The notes under the pieces: generated by a model
Database searches by the model: none
Told to the model about the DNA's origin: nothing
Seen by the model: only the letters and a program-made list of their open reading frames with translations
Shown here: positions 1 to 8,138 of the stretch, in pieces
Layout: every line of letters starts with the position of its first letter
Numbering within the stretch: the first letter of the stretch is position 1
Translations under genes and position numbers: made by a program
Assembly (NCBI GenBank): GCA_002840245.1
Contig: PHAA01000002.1
Coordinates: 1-64,000, forward strand
Reading direction: 5' to 3'
Length of the DNA: 64,000 nt
Origin: Firmicutes bacterium HGW-Firmicutes-15
GTDB taxonomy: Bacteria > Bacillota > Syntrophomonadia > Syntrophomonadales > Syntrophomonadaceae

Positions 1-304
1 GTGGCAGCTTACTCTTATGTGGCATAAAAAATACTCCCCTCTCGGTTCACAGTCAAAATTTTGTTATTTCAACTGTCTATTTTAAGGGGAGCATATCAAT
101 GGCGGGTGGGATACTTTTTGTTTTGACCGGGAGTAGAAGCCGGTTGATAGCTAGCAAGCTAGGGCTGCTACCTTTTTATGGATTAATGTAGTATATTTGA
201 GAATATGTAATTTTGTTATAATTATAAGCGTGAAGAGTATATTTCAGTGAAAAACTCTAAGTGTCAGCAGCTTCTTATGAAAACATAATGGGGGAGGACG
301 ATTA
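1..304. other. Upstream intergenic region with possible mini-ORF and -10 box
   Basis: No confident gene lies here. A 30-codon plus-strand reading frame runs from ATG 99 to TAG 191 after an AGGGGAG Shine-Dalgarno-like stretch at 85-91, but nothing in it is recognisable and it may be chance. A TATAAT box at 217-222 lies about 85 bases before the thioesterase start; its best -35 partner (TTGAGA, 197-202) is only 14 bases away, so the promoter is weakly supported. A GGGGGAGG ribosome-binding site at about 291-298 serves the following gene. Confidence 0.3.
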
Positions 305-745
305 ATGATTAAATATACTGATTATGAATCGATGATCGCAGATGGAATTTTGAAAGTAGTAGACACTCCAAACTGTGTTGAATTAATGAAACGAGAATTC
401 ATTGAATATATTGTGGGGGAAAGTGTGACCTGTGCTTATCCTGTTCTGGAAATCTATTCTAATCCAAGAAAAGCTATGCAAGGCGGTTTCATATCTGCTG
501 CATTTGATAATACATTTGGTGCTCTTGTTTACCTTGCTACGCAAAAGATTGAGATGGCGACTATAGATCTATGTGTCAATTACCATAAGCCCATCTTCGA
601 AAATGACAAACTTGAAGTAGTAGTATATATAAAGTCACTGGGGAAGACTATTATTAATTTGGTGGGAGAAGCTTACGATAAAGAAAAAAACCTAATCGCA
701 ACCGCCAGCACAAACATGATACTTTTAGACAGGAAGGCGAAATAG
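305..745 (+). CDS. PaaI/4HBT-type hotdog-fold thioesterase
   Basis: A 146-residue protein of the length usual for single-domain hotdog thioesterases. The diagnostic segment is around residues 58-70, GGFISAAFDNTFGAL, which fits the HGG-x4-LxD catalytic helix of PaaI-like acyl-CoA thioesterases with the histidine replaced by glutamine; the following strands end in the usual polar-hydrophobic alternation. Such enzymes hydrolyse acyl-CoA thioesters in the cytosol; the substrate cannot be told from sequence. ATG 305 follows a strong GGGGGAGG site. It appears monocistronic: 150 bases separate it from sigK, which has its own promoter. The glutamine in place of the usual motif histidine may mean altered substrate choice. 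Confidence 0.75.
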   Translation: MIKYTDYESMIADGILKVVDTPNCVELMKREFIEYIVGESVTCAYPVLEIYSNPRKAMQGGFISAAFDNTFGALVYLATQKIEMATIDLCVNYHKPIFENDKLEVVVYIKSLGKTIINLVGEAYDKEKNLIATASTNMILLDRKAK

Positions 746-837
746 ATATTGATCCTAAATCATAATGAGTTGCAAAATCTTACAGTTAATCTTTTCAAAA
801 ATACTATTAAACCATAATTTACATATCAATTTAAGAC

Positions 838-865
838 ACATTTCGACCTCCACCTTCATATAGTA
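838..865 (+). promoter_or_regulatory. Sigma-E/sigma-K type promoter of sigK
   Basis: AC at 838-839, 17 bases, then CATATAGTA at 857-865. This matches the published sigma-K consensus AC-N17-CATANNNTA exactly and also suits sigma-E, the related mother-cell factor. It lies about 20-30 bases upstream of the sigK ribosome-binding site, so late sporulation control and auto-activation are the natural reading. Matching is by eye only. Confidence 0.6.
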
Positions 866-897
866 TAGAGCGCTTAAAACTATGGAGGTGGTATTTT

Positions 898-1605
898 TTG
901 AGCATCCTTTACTGGACGCTGGCGATTGCTGCTGTTGTCAAAGGTACTCTTTTACTTTTCGGTTATTTAAACAATCAGGTTTTCCCCCAACCTCTTGAGG
1001 CCGAGGATGAGAGACTCTATTTGGACCAACTACAGATGGGTAGTTTTGAAGCCCGCAATAAATTGATAGAACATAATCTAAGATTGGTAGCCCATGTAGT
1101 AAAAAAGTATGACAGCAGTGGTGAAGATATTGAGGATCTTATATCAATAGGCACAATTGGACTTATTAAGGCAATTAAGACCTTTAACCATGACCGCGGA
1201 GTAAGGTTAGCCACATATGCAGCCCGCTGTATTGAAAATGAAGTATTGATGCACCTCCGTAACATTAAGAAGCTGCGCCAGGAGGTGTCTATTCACGATC
1301 CCATTGGCCATGACAAGGAAGGCAACGAAATATCATTAATGGATATACTTACAAGCGATAGCGAGATACTGGAGATAATAGATACCAGGATGCAAGGGGA
1401 AAAAGTAAAGGATAAGATGGATGCTCTTTCAGGTCGGGAACGTGAAGTGATTGAGATGAGGTATGGGCTTTTCAACGGATTGAAAGAAACCCAGCGCGAT
1501 ATAGCTACCAAATTAGGAATATCACGGTCTTATGTTTCTCGAATTGAGAAAAGAGCCGTAAATAAATTAATAAGAGAATTACGTCTGGAAGCCAACCAAG
1601 GCTAA
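898..1605 (+). CDS. sigK: RNA polymerase sporulation sigma factor, pro-sigma-K
   Basis: 235 residues. The N-terminal 22 or so residues are hydrophobic and precede YLNNQVFPQPL, aligning with the pro-sequence and mature start (YVKNNAFPQPL) of Bacillus subtilis pro-sigma-K. Region 2 is marked by NKLIEHNLRLVAHVVKKY and EDLISIGTIGLIKAI, and region 4 by the C-terminal helix-turn-helix ISRSYVSRIEKRAVNKL. Sigma-K directs late mother-cell transcription after membrane proteolysis of the pro-sequence by SpoIVFB. The start is TTG 898, placed by GGAGGTGG at 884-891. The gene is continuous, not split by a skin element. The promoter at 838-865 is of sigma-E/K type. Identification is very strong. Confidence 0.95.
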   Translation: MSILYWTLAIAAVVKGTLLLFGYLNNQVFPQPLEAEDERLYLDQLQMGSFEARNKLIEHNLRLVAHVVKKYDSSGEDIEDLISIGTIGLIKAIKTFNHDRGVRLATYAARCIENEVLMHLRNIKKLRQEVSIHDPIGHDKEGNEISLMDILTSDSEILEIIDTRMQGEKVKDKMDALSGREREVIEMRYGLFNGLKETQRDIATKLGISRSYVSRIEKRAVNKLIRELRLEANQG

Positions 1606-1675
1606 AAAATGAGGCCAAAAAGTAGTGTCTTGATATTGCTGATATGAGATTAGAAATGTGCCCTTTTGACATCAA

Positions 1676-1716
1676 ACAAAAAAGCAGAAAGCCAACTATA
1701 AGCCGGCTTTCTGCTT
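1676..1716 (-). terminator. Rho-independent terminator of the transporter gene
   Basis: A perfect 12-bp stem (1682-1693 with 1705-1716, arms AAGCAGAAAGCC / GGCTTTCTGCTT) with an 11-base loop. On the minus strand it is followed by a run of six or seven T residues (1683 down to 1677), so it ends the leftward transporter transcript. It lies between convergent genes and could also act weakly on sigK transcripts. Confidence 0.85.
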
Positions 1717-1728
1717 AATTAATCTGGT

Positions 1729-2334
1729 TTAATGAGCCTGTGGGGCAATAAAAGGCTTGCCTAGAGGGATTATAGTTTTGCCGAAGGCAGTATTTAATAT
1801 CATACCAGCTCCGGTATATAGACCGAAACAACCGGTTATGAATAGAAAAACGCCATCATAATATGACCAAGTCTTCGGCAGATATCCGATATCAACACCG
1901 GTAATAATCCAGCAAGCTGGTAGAATTGCTATTACAAGGAAGGTCATACTTTTCACTGATGTTAAATATGCGGGTGACCAAAGAGTTAAGGCAATAGACA
2001 AAGTAAGCCAAGCCCAACCGTCAAGATGGCTATCAGCAGTCATGCCATTCTTAGCCAAGATAGTCTTGAGAATTAATTCAAGACCAGTTGTAAGCATGAA
2101 GAAAGCTGAGAAGAATAGGAAGACGTTTCCGCCTGTCATATGGCCATCTCTTAACTCAATTACAGCTACTGTAAACTGAACAACAAAACCGCCTAAAAGC
2201 CAACATCCGAGAAGCGGTGCAGCAGAACCGGCAACCATACCTGTGTGTATAGCACCGAAAGTAAAACACGCCATTGCTAACGCTACTAATCCAGCGGGTC
2301 CAGGACTTGCATAATGATGATGATCTCCTGACAT
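1729..2334 (-). CDS. satP: Acetate/succinate transporter, GPR1/FUN34/YaaH (SatP) family
   Basis: 201 residues with six predicted membrane helices, the standard size of bacterial YaaH/SatP proteins. The family signature near the N-terminus (NPAPLGL-like) appears as SPGPAGLVALAMACFTFG. An unusual HHHY cluster follows the initiator. Members carry acetate or succinate across the cytoplasmic membrane, often with protons. In a fatty-acid oxidiser acetate is the main end product, so a role in acetate export or exchange is plausible but inferred. The ATG at 2334 is preceded on the minus strand by AAGGGGG. The gene has its own terminator and an unusually long leader with a strong promoter near 2740-2768. 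Confidence 0.85.
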   Translation of the reverse strand: MSGDHHHYASPGPAGLVALAMACFTFGAIHTGMVAGSAAPLLGCWLLGGFVVQFTVAVIELRDGHMTGGNVFLFFSAFFMLTTGLELILKTILAKNGMTADSHLDGWAWLTLSIALTLWSPAYLTSVKSMTFLVIAILPACWIITGVDIGYLPKTWSYYDGVFLFITGCFGLYTGAGMILNTAFGKTIIPLGKPFIAPQAH

Positions 2335-2371
2335 TAAAAATCCCCCTTAAATTTTATTATGATTCCAATAC

Positions 2372-2524
2372 CTAAATAAGTTGTCGAATCACATTACTTT
2401 CCATAATCTGCACACTAAATTCTGCTTTTTCTCTCTCTAGATCCTGGTGCCTTAAATAGTCCGAATAGTCTACATACCATGCTGCGCTTTTTGGACTAAC
2501 CAGGAATGTTCTCCACTTCCTCAA
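2372..2524 (-). CDS. Possible small protein upstream of satP
   Basis: A 50-codon frame beginning at TTG 2524 and ending at TAG 2372-2374, 37 bases before the satP start. Its composition looks protein-like, with alternating charged and aromatic residues (for example AAWYVDYSDYLRHQDLEREK), but no Shine-Dalgarno sequence precedes the TTG and I recognise no family. The two-tier RNA helix described for the leader falls inside it, so the region may instead be purely regulatory RNA or the remnant of a decayed gene. Confidence 0.25.
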   Translation of the reverse strand: MRKWRTFLVSPKSAAWYVDYSDYLRHQDLEREKAEFSVQIMESNVIRQLI

Positions 2525-2739
2525 GGATTTCTTAATTGGTCAGCAAACTATTGCCAGTAAATCTCAATATTCCTAGTTATTGGGTTTACGATATCCAGTA
2601 TTCTCTGTGGGTTAGAGTAATTACATATCTACCAGTTCATAACCCGCGCCCTGATTCAGGGGGAACGTCAGCAAACTGGCGAATCATACCTCCTTTCCAT
2701 AGAGATTTAGCAATTTTTGAAACATTCTCACCACTTTAC

Positions 2740-2768
2740 ATATTATATGCTGGATACTATTCTGTCAA
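2740..2768 (-). promoter_or_regulatory. Strong sigma-A promoter reading toward satP
   Basis: On the minus strand TTGACA (2768-2763) is followed after 17 bases by TAATAT (2745-2740); an overlapping TATAAT gives a 15-base spacer. The -35 box is consensus. Transcription would begin near 2733 and make a leader of about 400 nucleotides before satP, which is long enough for riboregulation. Confidence 0.6.
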
Positions 2769-3063
2769 TTACAAATATAATAACATATTATGGAAGAATT
2801 GCCCGCGGTGTCTGGATGCGTCAATGAAGGGTAATTTAGGAAAAGGGCATAAATCGTATTTGTAACTCTAACATTATATCATTGGTCATAAACTGTAAAT
2901 GAAAAGGGAACATCTAACTAAGATTAAAATGATTTATACAATTAAGTGCCTTGGTCTTGGAATTAACTATAATTATTTTTGAATACTATGTTTTTACCAA
3001 AACGAATTTGAGTTATTATAAAGTAGTAATCATATATAGGGAAGGCTAAGGAGGCAGCAATAC

Positions 3064-4071
3064 ATGGCAGAGATTAGAAGGGATCTGGTAAAGAATAATT
3101 GGGTGGGGATTGTTGCTGATATGGCCTTGAAACCCCATGAATTTCCGATTAATAAATGGGGCATTGAAACCACTTCTAATAATAATTTCTGTCCTTTTTG
3201 TGAGGGCCATGAGGAATTCACACCGCCAGAAATTATGGCTATTCGGCATGGTGATTCGGAAGCCAACGCATCAGGTTGGTCAATCAGAGTTATACCCAAT
3301 AAATTCTCAGTACTTCATCTAGATGGTATTCTTGAGAAAAAACACAATGGTATTTACAGCAATTATAACGGTTTGGGCAGACAAGAGGTTATACTCGAGA
3401 CACCTCTACATGGAGTTGACCTGCATGAGTATGATAAAGAAAGAATAATGATGATTATTAAGGTGCTTAAGCAGCGCTATAACATTTTGTCTCAGGACGA
3501 TAGGATTAAATACATACAAATGTATAAGAATCGGGGTATTTTTGCTGGAGCTTCACAGGAACACAGCCATAGCCAGGTGATGGGATTACCCTTTGTTCCC
3601 CAGGAAAATTCGGGGCTTATCGATTATTATCATAAAAATGGCTCATGCCTATTATGCGATATTATTAGACAGGAAAAGCTCGCTAGAGAAAGATTGGTTT
3701 ATGAAACTGAGCATTTTTTGCTCATATGCCCCTATGCATCAAGATTTCCTTATGAGACCTGGGTAATACCCAAAGAGCATTGCGAGCATTTCGGAGCCAT
3801 TAGCGAAGCTGAAATTAATGAACTAGCTATGATTTGCAAAAAATACACCTGCGCTATGATTGATTGTCTGCAAAATCCTGCTTATAATTATATGCTAAAC
3901 AGTGCACCGATTAACGTACCCTATATCCCTGGATTTCATTGGTATTTAGAAATAACCCCCCGCTTACTGGTAACGGCAGGAGTGGACATTGCTACTGGGA
4001 TATATATGAACCCGGTTGCCCCGGAATTATCAGCCCAACTGTTTAGGAATTATATGCTAGGACAGGATTGA
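3064..4071 (+). CDS. Galactose-1-phosphate uridylyltransferase-like (HIT superfamily) nucleotidylyltransferase
   Basis: 335 residues built like GalT: an N-terminal zinc-type CPFC pair (Cys43, Cys46), the nucleotide-transfer motif HSHSQ at 167-171 where the middle histidine is the nucleophile, a second cysteine pair (CLLC, about 195-198), and a C-terminal HIT-like half. Canonical GalT has HPHGQ; HSHSQ is closer to the ADP-glucose phosphorylase/At5g18200 branch, so the true substrate could be ADP-glucose or another sugar nucleotide. No Leloir-pathway neighbours are present. The start ATG 3064 follows AAGGAGG at a suitable distance. Twelve bases separate it from yqeG, suggesting co-transcription. 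Fold assignment is strong, substrate uncertain. Confidence 0.75.
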   Translation: MAEIRRDLVKNNWVGIVADMALKPHEFPINKWGIETTSNNNFCPFCEGHEEFTPPEIMAIRHGDSEANASGWSIRVIPNKFSVLHLDGILEKKHNGIYSNYNGLGRQEVILETPLHGVDLHEYDKERIMMIIKVLKQRYNILSQDDRIKYIQMYKNRGIFAGASQEHSHSQVMGLPFVPQENSGLIDYYHKNGSCLLCDIIRQEKLARERLVYETEHFLLICPYASRFPYETWVIPKEHCEHFGAISEAEINELAMICKKYTCAMIDCLQNPAYNYMLNSAPINVPYIPGFHWYLEITPRLLVTAGVDIATGIYMNPVAPELSAQLFRNYMLGQD

Positions 4072-4083
4072 TGAGGTAATTGG

Positions 4084-4605
4084 ATGATTAATTTGCTATA
4101 CCCACGGATCTATGTTGATAGTTTACTTGATATTCCGAGAGACAAGCTTAGGGAAAGAAACATTAGCGCATTTATCATTGATCTAGACAATACTATAACG
4201 GAATGGAACAGTGACGAACTACGTTCAGAGGTGGACGATTGGTTCGTACTAATCAAGTCGGAAGGTTTCAAAGCCTGCATTTTATCAAATAATGGTGAGC
4301 AAAGGATCAAAAGGGTAGCTGATAGGCTGGGTATACCCTTTATCCATCGAGCTGGTAAACCCCGGCGCCGTTCTTTTTTTAGTGCCGTTGTTCTTTTGGG
4401 GGTCAGTGCTAATGAAGTAGCAGTTGTTGGAGATCAGATATTTACTGATGTTTTAGGAGGAAACCGGGCTGGCCTGTTTACAATCTTGGTAAAACCTCTA
4501 GCCAGGAGAGAGTTTTTTGGTACCAAAATTAACCGTACACTTGAGTTGTTTGTTTTACGCTATTTGCTTAGGAAGGTTACGGGAAAGGATGGGTTCGTAA
4601 AATGA
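4084..4605 (+). CDS. yqeG: YqeG family HAD-IIIA phosphatase
   Basis: 173 residues. HAD motif I is IIDLDNTITEW (residues 32-42) with the two catalytic aspartates, motif II is the SNN near residue 69, and motif IV is VVGDQIFTDVLGGNRAG. YqeG proteins are close relatives of phosphatidylglycerophosphate phosphatases such as GEP4 and normally sit beside aroE, yqeH or nadD in Firmicutes. The cytosolic phosphatase function is well supported, the substrate is not. It overlaps aroE by four bases (ATGA), a sign of translational coupling. Confidence 0.85.
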   Translation: MINLLYPRIYVDSLLDIPRDKLRERNISAFIIDLDNTITEWNSDELRSEVDDWFVLIKSEGFKACILSNNGEQRIKRVADRLGIPFIHRAGKPRRRSFFSAVVLLGVSANEVAVVGDQIFTDVLGGNRAGLFTILVKPLARREFFGTKINRTLELFVLRYLLRKVTGKDGFVK

Positions 4606-5462
4606 TAATAAATAATGATACAATACTGATGGGGGTGATTGGGAACCCCATTGGGCACACATTATCGCCCCTTATGCATAACCGCGCCATTGAAAGGCTG
4701 GGCCTAAATTATGTATACCTGCCATTTGAGGTTGCTCCTGAGAGGCTGGGAGACGCTGTAGCTGCCGTGCGAGCTTTGAACTTGCGGGGTATAAATGTTA
4801 CTGTACCCTTTAAGGAAGCGGTTATCCCATATTTGGATGATATATCGGCGGAAGCTAGGGCTTGTGGAGCGGTCAACCTTATTAAAAATGAACATGGCCG
4901 CTTAACCGGTTATAATACGGACGGCAAAGGTTTCCGGGCTAGCTTGGTGGATGAGGGGGTCTCCTATATAAAAAGAGCTCTGTTTATTGGGGCAGGGGGA
5001 GCGGCTCGATCGCTGGCGTATGAATTGGCCATATCTGGAGTCAACAGAATGGATTTTTTAGATATTTACCTGGATAAGGCTCAAGATATTGCTCGTTTTG
5101 TTGGTCAGTTCCACAATTGCGTGGCTACGGGCCATGGGATGAGTGAGGAATTGTTTTCAGATCTAAGCCAGGAGGCTGACCTGATTATAAATTGTACTCC
5201 AATGGGTATGTTCCCTCATGTTGAAAGTGTACCGGTTAGCTCTTTGCATAAGGTGTCACACAATACGGTGGTATATGATCTGGTGTACAACCCATTCACT
5301 ACCCGTTTTATTGCTATGGCTCGGGCAAGACATCTTAAAACCATTAATGGTTTATCTATGCTGGTTCACCAAGGGGCGCTTGCTCTTGAAATTCTGACTG
5401 GAGCCAAACCGCCAATTGGTTTTATGAAGGAAGTGGTTCTTAATTATTATAAGAAACAATAA
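4602..5462 (+). CDS. aroE: Shikimate 5-dehydrogenase
   Basis: 286 residues. The substrate-binding N-terminus shows IGNPIGHTLSPLMHN and the catalytic lysine lies in GINVTVPFKEAV; TDGKGF supplies the aspartate. The Rossmann loop is FIGAGGAARSLAYEL and the C-terminus has the usual NGLSMLVHQGALALE. It reduces 3-dehydroshikimate to shikimate with NADPH in aromatic amino acid synthesis, and aroC, aroK and aroQ lie nearby. ATG 4602 overlaps the yqeG stop. The last 20 bases overlap the apparent translational start region of a minor pilin. Confidence 0.95.
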   Translation: MIINNDTILMGVIGNPIGHTLSPLMHNRAIERLGLNYVYLPFEVAPERLGDAVAAVRALNLRGINVTVPFKEAVIPYLDDISAEARACGAVNLIKNEHGRLTGYNTDGKGFRASLVDEGVSYIKRALFIGAGGAARSLAYELAISGVNRMDFLDIYLDKAQDIARFVGQFHNCVATGHGMSEELFSDLSQEADLIINCTPMGMFPHVESVPVSSLHKVSHNTVVYDLVYNPFTTRFIAMARARHLKTINGLSMLVHQGALALEILTGAKPPIGFMKEVVLNYYKKQ

Positions 5463-5907
5463 AGGATTTACTTTATTGGAATTGTTGGCGGTCATGGCTT
5501 TGATGGGGATTGTATTGTCATTGGGTACACCTCAGTTTTCCAAAATCCTGGCGTCAGTTAGACTTAATGCGGATGCACAGAAAATGGCATCTGTGCTTAA
5601 GTTGGCCCGTCAGGAAGCGATAAGCACTGGTCGGCCACGGACAGTAGTATTTTATCCGAATAATGCAAAATATAAGATAATCGGGGAGTCAACCTGTTTT
5701 CTCAATCCGGGGATAAATTTTGTGGGTGCTACTAATTTCCCTGAAAATGCAGAGTCATTGCCTTTCTGCGGTTTTGCAGCTTCTGGGGTGCCCAGTTCCG
5801 GGGGAACAGTTGTTTTAGGGAACAGCAATAGTCGGCGATATGTTATTGTTAATCCTGCAGCTGGGCGCATCAGGGTGTCAGAAAGCCCACCAGAAAATTG
5901 GAATTAG
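5443..5907 (+). CDS. GspH/FimT-like minor pilin with apparent AUU start
   Basis: The frame from 5464 reads [17 protein letters not shown], an ideal prepilin-peptidase site (cleavage after Gly) and pilin helix, followed by a GspH/FimT-like globular domain of about 125 residues. No ATG, GTG or TTG exists between the in-frame stop at 5425-5427 and this motif. The best start is ATT 5443, seven bases after AAGGAAG (5427-5433 region); it gives the leader IIIRNNKG, a normal class III leader. The following TTG at 5476 would destroy the motif. The start region lies inside the aroE 3' end, so coupling to aroE translation is likely. It is a lone pilin gene about 4 kb from the main pilus operon. Family strong, start inferred. 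Confidence 0.75.
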   Translation: MIIRNNKGFTLLELLAVMALMGIVLSLGTPQFSKILASVRLNADAQKMASVLKLARQEAISTGRPRTVVFYPNNAKYKIIGESTCFLNPGINFVGATNFPENAESLPFCGFAASGVPSSGGTVVLGNSNSRRYVIVNPAAGRIRVSESPPENWN

Positions 5908-5917
5908 GAGGAAATCT

Positions 5918-6424
5918 ATGATTTTAGAGCTTATGTTTATATTTTTTGCTCGGATAATCGATGTTTCTCTAGGTACGATTCGCATGATTCTAATTATCAG
6001 GGGAGACAAATGGCCAGCGGCCGTTATCGGCTTTTTTGAAATAATGGTTTACACTGTAGCCCTGGGAATGGTGGTGGGCGCACTAAATGATCCGGTCAAG
6101 TTGGGGGTATTTTGCCTGGGATTTTCCCTGGGAGTGGTCGTGGGCAGCGTTATAGAAGACCGTCTAGCGCTGGGTTTCCGAGGGGTTCAGGCTACCATTG
6201 ATCGTGATCATGGCTATATAGTGGATGAACTGCGTGCCCAGGGCTATCCGGTTACCACTTGGGAAGCTCAGGGTAAAGCTGGTTTTAAGCTAGTTTTAAA
6301 CATGGTGGTAAAACGTGATGTGGCTCGGGTGATAACTAAAAAGATTTATGATATGGAACCCGGCGCGTTCGTGGTGTTTATGGAACCCAAACATTTTCAA
6401 GGCGGATATATAAGAAAGAAATAG
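5918..6424 (+). CDS. UPF0316 family membrane protein (DUF5698 + DUF2179)
   Basis: 168 residues from ATG 5918, chosen because TAGGAGG (5905-5911) is at correct distance; upstream frame extension has no ribosome-binding site. Residues 1-80 form three membrane helices (DUF5698-like) and the C-terminal 80 residues form a soluble DUF2179 domain ([24 protein letters not shown]). It resembles the YebE-type proteins of Bacillus; DUF2179 also occurs in YitT proteins. Function is unknown. It is placed tightly between the minor pilin and aroC, ten bases before the latter, so it belongs to the same transcript. Confidence 0.8.
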   Translation: MILELMFIFFARIIDVSLGTIRMILIIRGDKWPAAVIGFFEIMVYTVALGMVVGALNDPVKLGVFCLGFSLGVVVGSVIEDRLALGFRGVQATIDRDHGYIVDELRAQGYPVTTWEAQGKAGFKLVLNMVVKRDVARVITKKIYDMEPGAFVVFMEPKHFQGGYIRKK

Positions 6425-6434
6425 GGGGAATAAA

Positions 6435-7622
6435 ATGTTAAGGTTTTCTACGGCAGGAGAATCACATGGCAAGGCTCTGGTTAGCATTATTGAAGGGCTT
6501 CCTGCCGGCCTGGAAATCAGTGCAGGCTATATTAATGAGCAACTCCAGAGAAGGCAGAAGGGTTACGGACGGGGCGGCCGCATGAAAATTGAATCGGATG
6601 AAGTGGAAATATTGTCAGGGGTTCGGGCGGGTCGAACTACCGGCAACCCTATTGCCTTTAGCATAGAGAACCGGGACTGGGAAAACTGGCAAGAAATTAT
6701 GGCGGTGGAAAAGGTGATGCAGACCGGGGAAAGGGAAGTTAAGCGTCCCCGGCCCGGACATGCTGATTATCCTGGAGCCATAAAATATAATCATGCCGAT
6801 ATGCGGAATGTCCTGGAAAGAGCCAGCGCTAGGGAGACTGCCTCCCGGGTGGCGGCGGGTGCATTATTTCGTAAGTTCCTGGAATGCTTCGACATACATA
6901 TATACAGTCAGGTGATATCCATAGGTACGGTGCAGGTAGTACCGGAGCTTGTTAGCCGACAGGGACTGGGGGATTTTCAAGCACGGGTGGAGGAATCTGT
7001 TCTGCGTTGTTCCGATAAGAGCAAAGAAGCTCAGATGATAGAGTTTATCGATCAAGCTCGGCTGCTAGGAGAATCAGTAGGAGGAAGTTTTGAAGTCGGG
7101 GCATTAGGCGTACCGCCGGGGCTTGGTACCTATACCAGCTGGGAGGGTAGATTGGATGCTCGCTTAAGTGCAATTCTAATGAGTATTCCTGCGATCAAGG
7201 CCTTAGAAATAGGTGACGGGATAGCCAATGCAAAGACCCCTGGATCACAGGTACATGATGAGATACATTACCAGGAAGACAGAGGGGTTTTCCGACTGAG
7301 CAATCATGCCGGAGGAATAGAAGGCGGCATGAGTAATGGGGAAACCATATGGGCTAGAGCCTATATGAAACCTATTCCGACGCTCTACAAACCACTGGTG
7401 AGCGTAAATACCAACCAGTGGGTCGAACAGAAGGCAGATGTGGAACGCTCCGATATCTGCGCAGTTCCTGCTGCTGGTGTGGTTGGCGAAGCCATGCTGG
7501 CTTATGGGATTGCGGATGCTTTTCTGGATAAATTCGGCGGGGATTTTATAGAGCAAATTCAGGAGAACTATGATCGTTATTGTGAATACGTAGAAAAGGT
7601 GTGGAAATGGGTAAAAATATAG
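6435..7622 (+). CDS. aroC: Chorismate synthase
   Basis: 395 residues, usual for the bacterial enzyme. Recognisable FMN/EPSP-binding segments are MLRFSTAGESHG at the start, RRQKGYGRGGRMKIESD, RPRPGHADYPGAIKY, NVLERASARETASRVAAGA and the C-terminal GGIEGGMSNGE. It converts 5-enolpyruvylshikimate-3-phosphate to chorismate using reduced FMN. ATG 6435 follows GGGGG with suitable spacing. Its end overlaps aroK by 16 bases, so the two are translationally coupled. Confidence 0.97.
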   Translation: MLRFSTAGESHGKALVSIIEGLPAGLEISAGYINEQLQRRQKGYGRGGRMKIESDEVEILSGVRAGRTTGNPIAFSIENRDWENWQEIMAVEKVMQTGEREVKRPRPGHADYPGAIKYNHADMRNVLERASARETASRVAAGALFRKFLECFDIHIYSQVISIGTVQVVPELVSRQGLGDFQARVEESVLRCSDKSKEAQMIEFIDQARLLGESVGGSFEVGALGVPPGLGTYTSWEGRLDARLSAILMSIPAIKALEIGDGIANAKTPGSQVHDEIHYQEDRGVFRLSNHAGGIEGGMSNGETIWARAYMKPIPTLYKPLVSVNTNQWVEQKADVERSDICAVPAAGVVGEAMLAYGIADAFLDKFGGDFIEQIQENYDRYCEYVEKVWKWVKI

Positions 7623-8116
7623 TTCTAATTGGTTTTATGGGTACGGGCAAAAGTTCAATCGGCGTTAGATTAGCACAAAAATTAAAAATGGAATTCGTCG
7701 ATATGGATCGGGAGATAGAACTGGTCATAGGCATATCTGTTGCGGAAATATTTAAGCGTTACGGAGAACTTAGATTTCGTTCTGAGGAGCTTTTAATGGC
7801 CCGTAAGGTCAGTATGCGCGAAAATATTGTTATCGCTACCGGAGGGGGAACTGTCCTTATCGATGAAAATGTTAGCGTTCTAAGAGAAAACGGTATGCTA
7901 ATCTGTCTGGATGCTAGTCCAGAGGATATCTTCAATAGGGTAAATCGCAAAAGGGGAACCCGACCTCTTTTAAATAAAAATGTTAGCGTTGAGGATATTG
8001 AAAGGTTATTACAGGAAAGAGAAAGATTCTATGCCTGCGCGGATATAAGGGTAAACACCAGTGCTAAAAATATGGATGCGGTTTTAAATGAAATTATTCA
8101 GGCATTGAACTCATAA
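7607..8116 (+). CDS. aroK: Shikimate kinase
   Basis: 169 residues from ATG 7607, which AAAAGGTG (7594-7601) places better than GTG 7601. The P-loop is GFMGTGKSS, DMDREIE carries the shikimate-binding aspartate, FRSEE the arginine, and ATGGG the glycine-rich shikimate loop; the LID arginine region is RGTRPLL. It phosphorylates shikimate with ATP. It overlaps aroC. Many related genomes place aroB directly after aroK; here nadE follows instead. Confidence 0.95.
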   Translation: MGKNIVLIGFMGTGKSSIGVRLAQKLKMEFVDMDREIELVIGISVAEIFKRYGELRFRSEELLMARKVSMRENIVIATGGGTVLIDENVSVLRENGMLICLDASPEDIFNRVNRKRGTRPLLNKNVSVEDIERLLQERERFYACADIRVNTSAKNMDAVLNEIIQALNS

Positions 8117-8138
8117 GCAATAGATTGGAGGGTAAAAG

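Larger units (their letters stand above)
2335..3063. other. Long leader of satP and divergent intergenic region
   Basis: About 730 bases without a confident gene. The minus-strand satP leader covers roughly 2335-2733. It holds a two-tier helix on the minus RNA (CCTGGT/ACCAGG at 2443-2448 and 2499-2504; TAGTCC/GGACTA at 2457-2462 and 2493-2498), two copies of GTCAGCAAACT at 2539-2549 and 2667-2677, an AAAGGAGG sequence on the minus strand near 2687-2694, and a possible 50-codon ORF. From 2870 to 3063 I see only AT-rich sequence and the galT-like gene's ribosome-binding site (AAGGAGG, 3048-3054). Confidence 0.4.

Noticed and set aside
2546-2562. Sigma-54-like TGGCA...TTGCT on the minus strand before satP
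   Set aside because: Only nine bases separate GG and GC; sigma-54 needs ten. The consensus sigma-A promoter upstream is a better explanation.
2536-2865. 109-codon plus-strand frame opposite the satP leader
   Set aside because: No ribosome-binding site, odd composition, and it lies antisense to the satP promoter and leader.
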